Origin: Oscillospiraceae bacterium
GTDB taxonomy: Bacteria > Bacillota > Clostridia > Oscillospirales > Oscillospiraceae
Direction: 5' to 3'
NCBI GenBank assembly: GCA_910575695.1
Contig: CAJTGJ010000003.1
Coordinates: 1 to 64,000, forward strand
DNA: 64,000 nt
Shown here: one piece after another, positions 24,426-33,671 of the stretch
Layout of the letters: every line of letters starts with the position of its first letter
Numbering within the stretch: position 1 is the stretch's first letter
Position numbers and translations under genes: made by a program
The notes under the pieces: generated by a model
Told to the model about the DNA's origin: nothing
The model's database searches: none
What the model saw: the letters and a program-made list of their open reading frames with translations, nothing else

Positions 24426-25091
24426 TCAGTCCGCCAGACCCATGACAGCTTTCAGGCCCAGCTGATCCAAGGCCTTGTCCAGCCAGGGGCGGTTGACGGA
24501 GGATTCCACGATATCGGCCGTATATACGCGCTCGTCATAGGTGTATTCCCCGTTGGTAACATCCTGGACACTGTCCGGGTCGATAGCGCCCGGCGTACAA
24601 AAATTCTCCCCGGCGATGGAGCACACATCCCCGATCTGGACAAGCTCCGCCCAGCCCAGATCCCCGGCGGGGCCGCCCACGATCAGCCATCCCTTGTTCC
24701 CCGTGGCGGGATCGGTGCGCTCCAGGATATAAGGGATGTCCTCGTCCGTCTTGCTGGTGATGTCGAGTTTCTCCCCGTCAACCTCCAGCCACACCTGGCC
24801 GTCCTTCAAGACGATGGGGCTGGCATCCTCGCCGGTGAAATAGAAAAACGCCTGATCCGTCCCGGGCAGGACGGTCATCACCCCGCCTGCCACGAAATTG
24901 TACACCTGGGCGGGCAGGCCCGCCGCGATGGACAGCACACAGCCCACCGCCAGCGCCGCCGCCAATCCCAGCTTCACGCCACGGGGCACGTGCCGCTTCC
25001 CGGTGGTATGATTTTGAATCATGCTCATAATTTCCTCCTTTTTCTGGTCACTCAGCGCAACCTGCTCCATTATGCTCCGGTAATTCCTCAT
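24426..25091 (-). CDS. membrane-anchored putative anti-sigma factor
   Basis: 221 residues. A ~40-residue cytoplasmic helix pair (IMEQVALSDQKKEEIMSMIQ) is followed by one membrane span (about 42-62) and an extracytoplasmic domain. The start is ATG at 25089-25091, inside the end of the sigma gene (44-bp overlap), with AAGGAG in the sigma coding sequence. The overlap indicates coupled synthesis, as is common for sigma/anti-sigma pairs. Confidence 0.75.
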   Translation of the reverse strand: MRNYRSIMEQVALSDQKKEEIMSMIQNHTTGKRHVPRGVKLGLAAALAVGCVLSIAAGLPAQVYNFVAGGVMTVLPGTDQAFFYFTGEDASPIVLKDGQVWLEVDGEKLDITSKTDEDIPYILERTDPATGNKGWLIVGGPAGDLGWAELVQIGDVCSIAGENFCTPGAIDPDSVQDVTNGEYTYDERVYTADIVESSVNRPWLDKALDQLGLKAVMGLAD

Positions 25092-25545
25092 CGTCACTCA
25101 GCTCCTTTTTCAGCATTGCCCGGGCGCGCTGCATCCGGGTCTGGACCGCGGTGCGGGAGATGTGCAGGATGTCCCCGATCTCCCCCTGGTCCAACCCCTC
25201 CCAATAGTAGAGATGGACCACCGCCCGGTACTTGGGGGGCAGGGCCATCACCGCGTCCCATACCTCCCGGCAGGCATCCTCCTGGAAGGGGAGGTTTTCG
25301 TCCAATTCGCCCACGTTCCTGCGCCAGAACGAGCGCAGCTGGCTCTTGCAGGCGTTGGCGGCGCAGGTGAGCAGCCAGGCATTTTCCCTCCCCGGCAGCA
25401 GGGCGGTCCTGCCCTCCGCCAGCTTGAGGAATACGCCCTGGCAGATGTCCTCCGCGTCGGCGCGGCTGCCCAGGTAGCTGTACGCCAGCCGGAACACGTC
25501 GTCGCCGTACTGGCGGAACAGCCCGGCCAGTTTGTCCGCATCCAT
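25048..25545 (-). CDS. ECF-type RNA polymerase sigma factor
   Basis: 165 residues with region 2 (YGDDVFRLAYSYLGSRADAED) and region 4 (YRAVVHLYYWEGLDQGEIGDILHISR). The start is ATG 25543-25545 behind AAGGGGG. It resembles the sigma factor at 22790 in length and gene order; the two modules face each other across a terminator. Confidence 0.92.
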   Translation of the reverse strand: MDADKLAGLFRQYGDDVFRLAYSYLGSRADAEDICQGVFLKLAEGRTALLPGRENAWLLTCAANACKSQLRSFWRRNVGELDENLPFQEDACREVWDAVMALPPKYRAVVHLYYWEGLDQGEIGDILHISRTAVQTRMQRARAMLKKELSDDEELPEHNGAGCAE

Positions 25546-25664
25546 CGCGATCGCCCCCTTTTGTATTTGCTGTGGTGCTTCTTTTTTGTGGCCACGCCTA
25601 TAAAACGAATCAGCGGCCTGGATTATCACATGGACGAACATTTTTTTCCCATACCCGAACACAA

Positions 25665-25711
25665 CGAAAACGGGCTGGCATATCCATTTGGAATATGCCA
25701 GCCCGTTTTCG
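25665..25711 (-). terminator. terminator of the CAP-domain gene
   Basis: A ~19-bp stem (25665-25683 and 25693-25711), whose outer pairs give a T run on the minus strand, lies 17 bp beyond the stop at 25728. Confidence 0.75.
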
Positions 25712-25727
25712 CGATCCGGTGTTTGAA

Positions 25728-27242
25728 TTACTGCGCGTCGGAATAGGGCTCGTTGGTGTTGACTACCACCTGCCCGTTGATATAGGACACGTTGAAGCCC
25801 AGGTATTGGCCCATGTCCCGGAGCTTGTAATAGGTATAGGCCCCGCCGTTGTCGTCGGCCAGGATGATGGTGGGGATGCTGTAGGCGGCGGAGTTGATGG
25901 TGGTTTTGCCTGTCCCCGCCTTGTAGGCCCGGTTGCCGGAGAAGGGGGTGGACAGCTCGCTGCCGTTGGGGGTGTAGGGCTTCCCGGTGGTGAGGCTGAT
26001 GCCCTGGGCGGCGCTCCAGTCCACGGAGAACTGGGCGCGGGTGCCGTTGAGGTAGCAGGCCATGTCCCGGAGCTTGATGTAGTTGGTGACGCCGCCCGCG
26101 CTGTCCTTCAGGGCGTAGGTCTGGAACTCCACGTTTTTGCCGTCCAGCAGGACGGTCTGGGTGTTGGCGTAGGCGATGCTGGCGGCCGGTGCGTTTACGT
26201 CGAAAAATTCCACCTCATACTCAAAATCTGTGACGGCCTGGCCGGATTTGGTTTTCAAGCCGTCGATCTTGACTGAATAAGTCCCTTGATAGGACGTAAT
26301 GCCATCGGGGCGGAAGATGATGCAGTTGGCAACTCCATACCCGTCCGTGTCCACATTAAAGTAGGCCCCGGAGTTTGCCGCTGTATAATTACTGCCGGAG
26401 AAGGTCCAGGTCTGTCCGTCGGCTTTGCGGGTCAGCGTTACCTTCAGCTGGGACTGGTTCGGCGTCTGGTATTTTTGGGGATTTACTGTAACGCTCCAGG
26501 CCACATTCTTGCCGAACAGGCTGGAGGGGAAGTTTCCGGAAGCGGGCCAGCCGATAAAATCATAGTCGCAGCCCGCGCCGCTGCTGTCAAACACCTTTTC
26601 CGTCATGGGCCCGCTGTTGCCGCCGGTGCGGGAAGCGGTGCCAAAACCGATCTTTCCCATCGACGGGTTGAGCTGCCACCGGCGGTGGCCCAGGCGGTCG
26701 ATATTGCCGCCGTCACTGTCGTCCATAAACCCGTCTGGCCTGCTGGTCATCGCGCCCCCCGAGTAGATGTTGCTGCTGGAGGTAGCTCCCTGTGCCGTTT
26801 GGAAAAACGCCTCGTCCATATCCGCCGGTTTGTTCGGATAGTGGGAGAAGTTTGACACGGCCAGCAGCACCGCGCCATACTGGGCGTTTTCGCACAGGCT
26901 TCGGTCCAGCGCCACCGCCGGAACCCCAGCCAGCCGCCGCAGGGCATTCAGCCGGTTCAGCGTGGCCTGGAGCACCACGTCTTTTACCTTGCCTGGGGAA
27001 TACGGGGCGGTGCAGGATGGGACCACATCGTAAATATCACTGACTGGCAGGGTGTTCGGATTGTCCTTCAGCAGCTGGGCGATCTCCTGCTGGGACAGCT
27101 TGGGCAGGGTGGCGCCGCCGCTGGTGCGGAGTCCGGCGGTAACCCCTGCCGCCTGAGCTGCGGGCACCAGGGCCAGCGCCATCACCGCGCACAGTGCGAG
27201 GCTGAGGGCGCGGCGCGCCAGGGATTTGATATCGCACTTCAT
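25728..27242 (-). CDS. secreted CAP (SCP/PR1) domain protein with stalk-like C-terminus
   Basis: 504 residues. A signal peptide (about 1-32, cleavage near AQAAG) is followed by a CAP/SCP domain (about 75-215) with NFSHYP and IDRLGHRRWQLN carrying the two His of the cleft. A beta domain comes next. Two copper-amine-oxidase-N-like stalk repeats with YIKLRDMACYLNGT and YYKLRDMGQYLGF close the protein. It is probably wall-associated and extracellular; the activity of bacterial CAP proteins is unsettled. The start is ATG 27242 behind AAGGAGG, giving a better signal peptide than the longer frame. Confidence 0.85.
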   Translation of the reverse strand: MKCDIKSLARRALSLALCAVMALALVPAAQAAGVTAGLRTSGGATLPKLSQQEIAQLLKDNPNTLPVSDIYDVVPSCTAPYSPGKVKDVVLQATLNRLNALRRLAGVPAVALDRSLCENAQYGAVLLAVSNFSHYPNKPADMDEAFFQTAQGATSSSNIYSGGAMTSRPDGFMDDSDGGNIDRLGHRRWQLNPSMGKIGFGTASRTGGNSGPMTEKVFDSSGAGCDYDFIGWPASGNFPSSLFGKNVAWSVTVNPQKYQTPNQSQLKVTLTRKADGQTWTFSGSNYTAANSGAYFNVDTDGYGVANCIIFRPDGITSYQGTYSVKIDGLKTKSGQAVTDFEYEVEFFDVNAPAASIAYANTQTVLLDGKNVEFQTYALKDSAGGVTNYIKLRDMACYLNGTRAQFSVDWSAAQGISLTTGKPYTPNGSELSTPFSGNRAYKAGTGKTTINSAAYSIPTIILADDNGGAYTYYKLRDMGQYLGFNVSYINGQVVVNTNEPYSDAQ

Positions 27243-27310
27243 AAAAACATCCTCCTTCATTTAAGAACGCTGAACCCATTGTAACACTTTGCCCCAGATA
27301 AGTAAATGGC

Positions 27311-27344
27311 AAATCAAACAGGCCGCCCCGGCTGGGACGGCCTG
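27311..27344 (-). terminator. terminator of valS
   Basis: CAGGCCG and CGGCCTG arms (27338-27344, 27319-27325 as read on the minus strand) are followed by TTTGATTTG, 13 bp past the valS stop. Confidence 0.7.
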
Positions 27345-27356
27345 TTGACGCGCCAA

Positions 27357-29747
27357 TTATTCCTCGGTATACTTGAAAATCACGTTTTTCGCGTGGGAGC
27401 AGGCGTAAAGGTCCTTTTCCGTGGCTTTGAACCAGTCCTCGAATTTTCTGGAGCCGTCCACCACGAACTCGTCCACCTCGGAGCGCATGGACAGGTTGTT
27501 CTCCGACTTGTACTTGCGCATCAGGGACACCGCGTCCTTGAGCTGCTCGCCGAACTGGAGCAGTTCCTCGTCCACCTGCTCCACCTCGGGCCAGAGGGTC
27601 TGGTGGATGGAGGCAGCGCCCACGAACTCCCGCAGGCCCTTTTGATAGATATACTCGGTCAGGTGGGGGATATAGATGGAGTACAGCTTCAGCACATTCA
27701 GCAGGCAGTAGTAAATCGCCGCCTGGGCGGACCTGCGCTCCTCCACGCCGTGGATATCCGGTTCATACAGCCGTTCCTTGGCGATCTCGATATAGTTGTC
27801 GCACAGATCCTTCCAGAACAGGTCGTCCACCACTTTACGGGCCAGGCCGATTTCGTACTGGTCCAGCAGGCGGCTGGCCTCCCGCACGGTTTCGTTGGTG
27901 CGCTCCATGAGCCACCGGTCGATGGGCAGGGACACCGCGGGCTGATAGTCCGGGTCGAAGTCGGTGAGGTGGGACAGCACGAACTTGGAGGAGTTCCACA
28001 GCTTGGTGATGGTGCGCTTGGAGGCGTCCTGCATCTCCTTCTGGTCGAAGTAGGTGTCGGTGCCCAGCCGTGCGCTGGCCGCCCAGTAGCGGATGATGTC
28101 GGCGGAGTACGCCTCAATGAGGGCCTGGGGGGTGAGCTTGGCGTTGCCCTTGGACTTGCTGATCTTCTCGCCGGGCTTGGCCAGCACAAAGCCGCAGATC
28201 ATAATGTCCTTCCAGGGGATGTCCCCGGTATGGTACAGGCTCTTGGCGATGGTGTAGAACGCCCAGGTGCGGATGATCTCATGGGCCTGGGTGCGCATAC
28301 TCATGGGGGCGAAATCCCCGTCCACGCCGTATTTGGCGGCGGCGCGCCTGTTGATCTGCGGGGTGATGGAGGAGGTGGCCCAGGTGTCCAGCACGGCGGA
28401 TTCCGGGATGAACTCGGTGCAGCCGCACTCACAGGTCCCGTGGTATTCCGTCTCCAGCGGGTTGACGGGCAGGCTGTCCAAATCGGCGAAGTGGGCTTTG
28501 CCGCACTTCTTGCAGTACCACACGGGGAAGGGTACGCCGAAATAGCGCTGGCGGGAGATGCACCAGTCCCATTTCAGGTTTTCCACCCAGTTCACATAGC
28601 GGTTCTTCATGGAGGCGGGGTACCAGTTGATCTTATCCCCTGCCGCCAGCAGCTCGTCCTTCATGGAGAGGATGTCGATATACCACTGCCTGGAGGGGAT
28701 GATCTCCACCGAGGTGCCGCACCGCTCATGGGCGGACACGGTGTGGGTGATGGGCTCGGTTTTCAGCAGCAGGCCCTTTTCCTCCAGCAGGCGGATGATC
28801 TCCTTCCGGGCCTTTTTCAGATGCATCCCGCCCACATAGGGCACGTCGGGCGCGATCATGCCGTCGGGCATGACCACCTTTTTGTAGGGCATATGGTACT
28901 GCTCCACCCACTCCACGTCGGTGGTGTCGCCGAAGGTGGCGCACATGACCGCGCCGGTGCCCTTGTCGATGGCGGCCTTCTCGTCGGCGATCACGGGCGC
29001 CTCGAAATCGTACAGGGGCACCTTCACGGTTTTGCCCACGTACTTCTTGTACCGCTCGTCCTCCGGGTTGACGAACACGCACACCACGCCGTACAGCAGC
29101 TCGGGCCGGGTGGTGGCGATCTCAATCGTCCCCTCCTCTCCCACGAAGGGGATGTAGTTGAAGGAGGAGGGCAGCTCTTTCGTCTCCAGCTCCGCCTGGG
29201 CGATGGAGGTCTGGCACTCGGTGCACCACAGCACCGGGGACTCCTTGATATAGGCCCGTCCGGCCTTGGCCAGCTCGATGAAGGACTTCTGGGACAGGGC
29301 CTGGACCTCCTGGCTGACGGTGGAGTATTGCAGGTTCCAGTCGCAGGAAAAGCCCATGGACTGCCACAGCGCCTTGAACTCGGCCTCGTACTTCTGGGTG
29401 GTGGCCACGCACTTCTCGCAGAACTCGCTGCGGGGCAGGTCCTTGGCCTTGACTCCGCTCTCCTGCTCCACCAGGCGCTCGGAGGGCAGGCCGTTGTCGT
29501 CGAAGCCGAAGGGGTAGAACACATTGAAGCCCCGCATACGGCGGTAGCGGGCGATCATCTCGGCCTGGGTATAGCTGAAGATATGGCCGATATGGAGCTT
29601 GCCGTTCACCGTGGGGGGCGGGGTGTCGATGGAGTAGATGGGCCGGGAGGCATCGGGGGTGAATTTGTATACCTCGTTTTCCTGCCAGAACTCCTGCATG
29701 GATTTTTCGACGGCAAGGCCGTCATAGCGCTTTTCAAATTCCTGCAT
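27357..29747 (-). CDS. valS: valyl-tRNA synthetase
   Basis: 796 residues of class I synthetase. It has the HIGH motif as KLHIGHIF, the CP1 editing domain in the first half (TTRPELLYG), Cys pairs of zinc-binding inserts (CEKC, CTEC, CKKC, CECGC), the KMSKS motif as KISKSKGN, and an anticodon-binding domain. It is shorter than the ~880-residue Bacillus enzyme and lacks the long C-terminal coiled coil, matching the shorter ValS type. It has its own promoter 70 bp upstream and faces ilvE divergently, so valine charging and branched-chain amination are adjacent. Confidence 0.97.
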   Translation of the reverse strand: MQEFEKRYDGLAVEKSMQEFWQENEVYKFTPDASRPIYSIDTPPPTVNGKLHIGHIFSYTQAEMIARYRRMRGFNVFYPFGFDDNGLPSERLVEQESGVKAKDLPRSEFCEKCVATTQKYEAEFKALWQSMGFSCDWNLQYSTVSQEVQALSQKSFIELAKAGRAYIKESPVLWCTECQTSIAQAELETKELPSSFNYIPFVGEEGTIEIATTRPELLYGVVCVFVNPEDERYKKYVGKTVKVPLYDFEAPVIADEKAAIDKGTGAVMCATFGDTTDVEWVEQYHMPYKKVVMPDGMIAPDVPYVGGMHLKKARKEIIRLLEEKGLLLKTEPITHTVSAHERCGTSVEIIPSRQWYIDILSMKDELLAAGDKINWYPASMKNRYVNWVENLKWDWCISRQRYFGVPFPVWYCKKCGKAHFADLDSLPVNPLETEYHGTCECGCTEFIPESAVLDTWATSSITPQINRRAAAKYGVDGDFAPMSMRTQAHEIIRTWAFYTIAKSLYHTGDIPWKDIMICGFVLAKPGEKISKSKGNAKLTPQALIEAYSADIIRYWAASARLGTDTYFDQKEMQDASKRTITKLWNSSKFVLSHLTDFDPDYQPAVSLPIDRWLMERTNETVREASRLLDQYEIGLARKVVDDLFWKDLCDNYIEIAKERLYEPDIHGVEERRSAQAAIYYCLLNVLKLYSIYIPHLTEYIYQKGLREFVGAASIHQTLWPEVEQVDEELLQFGEQLKDAVSLMRKYKSENNLSMRSEVDEFVVDGSRKFEDWFKATEKDLYACSHAKNVIFKYTEE

Positions 29748-29761
29748 GGTAAACCTCCTAA

Positions 29762-29782
29762 GAAAACGCCCTGGTGGGGCGT
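29762..29782 (-). terminator. possible leader terminator before valS
   Basis: On the minus strand ACGCCC-CACCA-GGGCGT is followed by TTTC just before the valS ribosome site. The ~65-nt leader is too short for a T-box, so any attenuation mechanism is unknown. Confidence 0.35.
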
Positions 29783-29818
29783 AAAGTCTCGGCGCCGCGG
29801 GAGAAAATTTTACACTTC

Positions 29819-29848
29819 AGAATATCACATACAGCGGGTTATTGTCAA
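29819..29848 (-). promoter_or_regulatory. valS promoter
   Basis: TTGACA (29843-29848), an 18-bp spacer and TATTCT (29819-29824) on the minus strand. A perfect 12-bp palindrome CAATCATGATTG (29869-29880) lies upstream of the -35. Confidence 0.75.
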
Positions 29849-29978
29849 GGAGCCGGGGACAGGCTTGGCAATCATGATTGTCCCGCGCCCCGGCATCCGC
29901 CGCGGGGAATGAGAGAACATTATGTAATACCGGGAGACAAACCGCCGGGGCCTTTGCCCAGATTTGGCAAAAAGAGCA

Positions 29979-30007
29979 TTGCACCCCGGCCCTGACGCTG
30001 TTATAAT
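29979..30007 (+). promoter_or_regulatory. ilvE promoter
   Basis: TTGCAC (29979-29984), a 17-bp spacer and TATAAT (30002-30007) lie 58 bp before the ilvE start. Confidence 0.85.
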
Positions 30008-30065
30008 AGGAACCGTAGTGTTTTAGACGCACTGTTGATTTACTTTGACAAAGGAGCCGAGCCTT

Positions 30066-31133
30066 ATGCTGGATATTAAATTCACCCCCGCCGCCGCACC
30101 CAAGCCCCTGCCTGATCCCGACACCCTTGTGTTCGGCAGGACGTTCACCGACCATATGTTCCTGATGAACTACGACGCAGGCCAGGGCTGGCACGACCCC
30201 CGGGTGGAGCCCTACGGCCCCCTGCCCTTCGAGCTGTCCTGCATGGTGTTCCACTACGCCCAGGAGATCTTCGAGGGCATGAAGGCCTACCGCACCCCCG
30301 ACGGAAAGGTACAGTTGTTCCGCCCCTATGAGAACGCCAGCCGGATGAACTCGTCCTGCCGCCGTATGTGCATCCCCGAGATTCCCGAGGAGGACTTTGT
30401 CCAGGCCGTCAAGGCTGTGGTCAGCGCGGATAAGCGCTGGGTGCCGGAAAAGATGGGCACCTCCCTCTATATCCGCCCCTTCATCATCGCCACCGACAGC
30501 TCCCTGGGGGTCCATGCCTCCCACAGCTATCTGTTCGCCGTGATCTGCTGTCCGGTGGGGGCCTACTACCCCGAGGGACTGAATCCGGTGAAGATCTATG
30601 TGGAGGACGAGGATGTGCGGGCCGTCAAGGGCGGCACCGGCTTCACCAAGTGCGGCGGCAACTATGCCGCGTCCATCCGCGCCGGCGAGCGGGCGGAGGA
30701 GCAGGGCTATTCCCAGGTCTTGTGGCTGGACGGCGTCCACCGCAAATATATCGAGGAGGTGGGCTCCATGAACGTGATGTTCAAGGTCGGCAATACGATC
30801 ATCACCCCGGAGCTTACCGGGTCCGTCCTGCCGGGCATCACCCGCAAGAGCTGCCTGGAGCTGATGCGGGACTGGGGCTTCAGTGTGGAGGAGCGCCTGA
30901 TCTCCGCCCGGGAGCTGTTCGACGCCGCCCAGGCGGGATCCCTTGAGGAGGCCTGGGGCACCGGCACGGCGGCGGTGGTATCTCCCATCGGACTGCTGGC
31001 CCAGGGCGATACCAAAGTGGAGGTCAGCGGCGGCCGGATCGGCCGGCTGACCCAGCGGCTGTATGATACCCTCACCGGCATACAGTGGGGCACCGAGCCC
31101 GACCCCTACGGCTGGGTGGAGCCGGTGGAATAA
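30066..31133 (+). CDS. ilvE: branched-chain amino-acid aminotransferase
   Basis: 355 residues of fold-type IV PLP transaminase, long (eukaryote-like) BCAT subtype. FHYAQEIFEGMKAYR is near the start; the PLP Lys lies in GGTGFTKCGGNYA, and the 3' part has WGTGTAAVVSP. It interconverts Val, Leu and Ile with their keto acids using 2-oxoglutarate. The start is ATG 30066 with AAGGAG upstream. It is monocistronic, with a promoter in front and a terminator behind. Confidence 0.95.
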   Translation: MLDIKFTPAAAPKPLPDPDTLVFGRTFTDHMFLMNYDAGQGWHDPRVEPYGPLPFELSCMVFHYAQEIFEGMKAYRTPDGKVQLFRPYENASRMNSSCRRMCIPEIPEEDFVQAVKAVVSADKRWVPEKMGTSLYIRPFIIATDSSLGVHASHSYLFAVICCPVGAYYPEGLNPVKIYVEDEDVRAVKGGTGFTKCGGNYAASIRAGERAEEQGYSQVLWLDGVHRKYIEEVGSMNVMFKVGNTIITPELTGSVLPGITRKSCLELMRDWGFSVEERLISARELFDAAQAGSLEEAWGTGTAAVVSPIGLLAQGDTKVEVSGGRIGRLTQRLYDTLTGIQWGTEPDPYGWVEPVE

Positions 31134-31142
31134 CGGAAAACC

Positions 31143-31170
31143 AAGGCCCTGGCCGGATGGCCGGGGCTTT
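31143..31170 (+). terminator. ilvE terminator
   Basis: An imperfect stem (AAGGCCCTGGCC against GGCCGGGGCTTT) with a GGAT loop is followed by TTTGCTTT. Confidence 0.75.
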
Positions 31171-31214
31171 GCTTTCTCTCCCCCCCTGGCCCCCTGTGGG
31201 GGGACGCCCCTGCG

Positions 31215-31855
31215 GGGGGCGTTATTTTTCCCACGTGGGAAAAGTAACCAAAAGGACGCTCAGGGGGAGGCCCGCCGGACGGACGCTTCGCGTCCTCAGG
31301 CCGGGCCTCCCCCTGAGAACCCCCTGGTTTTACGGGGGTGCTCTATACGGGGGATTTTATTTGGGTTTCCGGCGCGCGGGGTCGGGATGTATTCCCCCCT
31401 GTTTCTGCTGCCGCCCATTTGCAGGCACTGTAATAGGGTGGGGTCCACGTATAGCGCCTGACGCGGTGGACCTTACACGCCGCGGTGGGGGTTGGTGCTT
31501 CTACCCGCCGTGGCTGGTAAGCTGAAACATTTTTCGTCTGCCAAACATTTGCAGGCGAGCGCGTCTGCCCGCCGCAAAGCGATGTCCGGCGCCATTCAGG
31601 CGTTCCCAGGAGAAAATTAAATTTCCAGTACTCAACCCACGCAGGCCCCAGTGGGCCGGAAAGCGAAGGGAGATCCATCCGCAAAGCCGCACAAGCCGGA
31701 ACCCTACCACCGCACCAAAAGCGGCGTGCCCTTGCCCTTAACGGGGGATTCTTAAGGGGGAGGCCGGCCTGAGGACGCGAAGCGTCCGTCCGGCGGCCTC
31801 CCCCTTAAGCGTCCTTTTGGTTACTTTTCCCACGTGGGAAAAGTAACGCCCCCGG
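31215..31855. mobile_element. 640-bp non-coding element with ~110-bp inverted terminal repeats
   Basis: The left arm (about 31215-31325) and right arm (about 31746-31855) are near-perfect reverse complements. Each contains an 18-bp palindrome (TTTTCCCACGTGGGAAAA) and a further internal hairpin. The ~420 bp between them carries no credible gene. The structure resembles a MITE or large REP/BIME-like element. I recall this TTTTCCCACGTGGGAAAAGT word as frequent between genes in Oscillospiraceae genomes. No target-site duplication could be identified. The right arm runs into the 3' end of pyrG. Confidence 0.7.
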
Positions 31856-33473
31856 CAGGGCCCCCCGCCGCCTGGAGTTTTTTCGCCGCGCGAATAAACT
31901 CCCGGAACAGCGGGTGCGCCCGGTTGGGGCGGGATTTCAGCTCCGGATGGAACTGCCCCGCAACGAACCACGGGTGCCCCGGCAGCTCCACCAGCTCCAC
32001 CAGCCGCCCGTCCGGGGACAGGCCGGACAGGGAAAGCCCCGCCTTTGTCAGCGCCTCCCGGTACTCGTTGTTGAACTCATAGCGGTGCCGGTGGCGCTCG
32101 TTGATTTCGTCCGTGCCATAGATGGATGCCGCCAGCGAGCCCTCCGCCAGACGGCAGGGGCAGCTGCCCAGCCGCATGGTGCCGCCTTTGGCTGTCACTC
32201 CCACCTGGTCGGGCATCAGGTCAATGACCGGGTGGGGTGTCTGGGGGGCCAGTTCTGCCGAGTGTGCGCCCGCCAGGCCGCACACATTCCGGGCGAACTC
32301 CACCACCGCCAGCTGCATCCCCAGGCAGATGCCCAGGAAGGGCACCTGCTTCTCACGGGCGTACCGGATGGCCTCGATTTTGCCCTCAATGCCCCGGTTG
32401 CCGAAGCCGCCAGGAACTAAAATCCCCTGCGCGCCGCCCAGCAGGGCCTCCGCCGTGCCGGCTGTGACCTCCTCCGAGTTCACCCAGCGCACCTCCACCG
32501 ACACGTCGTTCTCAATGCCGCCGTGGGTCAGGGCTTCCACCACCGACAGATACGCGTCATGCAGGGCCACGTACTTGCCCACCAGCGCGATGCACACCGT
32601 CCCCTTGGGGTGCTTGGCCCGGTGGACCATAGTGGCCCACTCGGTCAGGTCCGGTGCGTGGCCAATCAGCCCCAGCCGCCGCACCACCACGTCCGCCAGC
32701 CCTTCCCGCTCCAGCATCAGCGGCACCTCGTACAGCAGGTCCGCCGTCAGGTTGGGGATGGCGTGGTCCCGGGGGATGTTGCAGAACAGGGAGATTTTAT
32801 CCAGAATATCCTGGGGAATGGGAAAATCGCTTCGGCACATGATAACGTCCGGCTGAATCCCCAGCGACAGCAGCTCTTTGGCGGAATGCTGGGTGGGCTT
32901 GGACTTCAGCTCCCCCGAGCCGGGGATGGACACGATCAGCGAGACGTGGATGAACATCACATTCTGCCGCCCCCGTTCGGCGGCCACCTGCCGGATGGCC
33001 TCCAGGAAGGGCTGGCTCTCGATGTCGCCCACGGTGCCGCCGATCTCCACAATGGCCGCGTCCACGTCAGGCCCCTCCAGGGAGTAGATGTGCCGTTTGA
33101 TTTCGTCGGTGATGTGGGGGATGATCTGCACCGTGCCCCCCAGGTAGTCCCCCGCCCGCTCCCGGTTGAGGACGTTCCAATACACCCGCCCCGAGGACAC
33201 GGAGGAGTTGAAGGTCAGGTTTTCGTCGATAAACCGCTCATAGTGGCCCAAATCCAAATCGGTTTCCGCCCCGTCGTCGGTGACGAACACCTCCCCGTGC
33301 TGGTAGGGGGACATGGTGCCGGGGTCCACATTCAAATAGGGGTCCAGCTTCTGCACCCGCACCCGCAGGCCCCGCTGCTTCAGCAGCCGCCCCAGGGACG
33401 CCGCCGTGATGCCCTTGCCCAGCCCGGACACCACGCCGCCGGTGACAAAGATGAATTTCGTTCTGGTCGCCAT
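31821..33473 (-). CDS. pyrG: CTP synthase
   Basis: 550 residues. The N-terminal amidoligase domain ([17 protein letters not shown], then [19 protein letters not shown]) is joined to a class I glutamine amidotransferase domain with nucleophile Cys in GICLGMQ and His/Glu in FHPEL. It makes CTP from UTP, ATP and glutamine. The start is ATG 33471-33473 behind GGAGG. The natural homology ends around [12 protein letters not shown]; the last residues (GVTFPTWEK) and the stop codon are encoded by the inverted repeat of the neighbouring element. Confidence 0.96.
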   Translation of the reverse strand: MATRTKFIFVTGGVVSGLGKGITAASLGRLLKQRGLRVRVQKLDPYLNVDPGTMSPYQHGEVFVTDDGAETDLDLGHYERFIDENLTFNSSVSSGRVYWNVLNRERAGDYLGGTVQIIPHITDEIKRHIYSLEGPDVDAAIVEIGGTVGDIESQPFLEAIRQVAAERGRQNVMFIHVSLIVSIPGSGELKSKPTQHSAKELLSLGIQPDVIMCRSDFPIPQDILDKISLFCNIPRDHAIPNLTADLLYEVPLMLEREGLADVVVRRLGLIGHAPDLTEWATMVHRAKHPKGTVCIALVGKYVALHDAYLSVVEALTHGGIENDVSVEVRWVNSEEVTAGTAEALLGGAQGILVPGGFGNRGIEGKIEAIRYAREKQVPFLGICLGMQLAVVEFARNVCGLAGAHSAELAPQTPHPVIDLMPDQVGVTAKGGTMRLGSCPCRLAEGSLAASIYGTDEINERHRHRYEFNNEYREALTKAGLSLSGLSPDGRLVELVELPGHPWFVAGQFHPELKSRPNRAHPLFREFIRAAKKLQAAGGPAGGVTFPTWEK

Positions 33474-33628
33474 AAAAATTCCTCCCGCGCGGCAGGTGCG
33501 GCCCCATTGCCTCAAACTGATCCGCCGGACGCGTTTGTCCGGCCCTGCCATTTTTTTCATATTCCAACCGTTTTATTTTACGCCCCGGCCCGGGACAAGT
33601 CAAGGGCGGGGGAGGGGGCAGGTTCCAC

Positions 33629-33664
33629 AAAAATGCGGGGCCGGGGAAACTCTCCCGGCCCCGC
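33629..33664 (-). terminator. terminator of the XRE-membrane protein gene
   Basis: An 11-bp GC stem (33635-33645 and 33654-33664) is followed on the minus strand by ATTTTTGTGG. Confidence 0.8.
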
Positions 33665-33671
33665 GTCCGTG

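Noticed and set aside
29748..29850. T-box riboswitch upstream of valS
   Set aside because: The promoter leaves only about 65 nt of leader, and no T-box core sequence was found.
27306..29912. 868-codon open frame antisense to valS
   Set aside because: It mirrors the codon structure of valS on the other strand, has no family motifs and results from GC-rich third positions.
31738..31971. 77-codon frame reading [15 protein letters not shown] and similar frames in the inverted-repeat element
   Set aside because: It translates the repeat arm itself; such frames recur only because the DNA element recurs, and there is no ribosome site.
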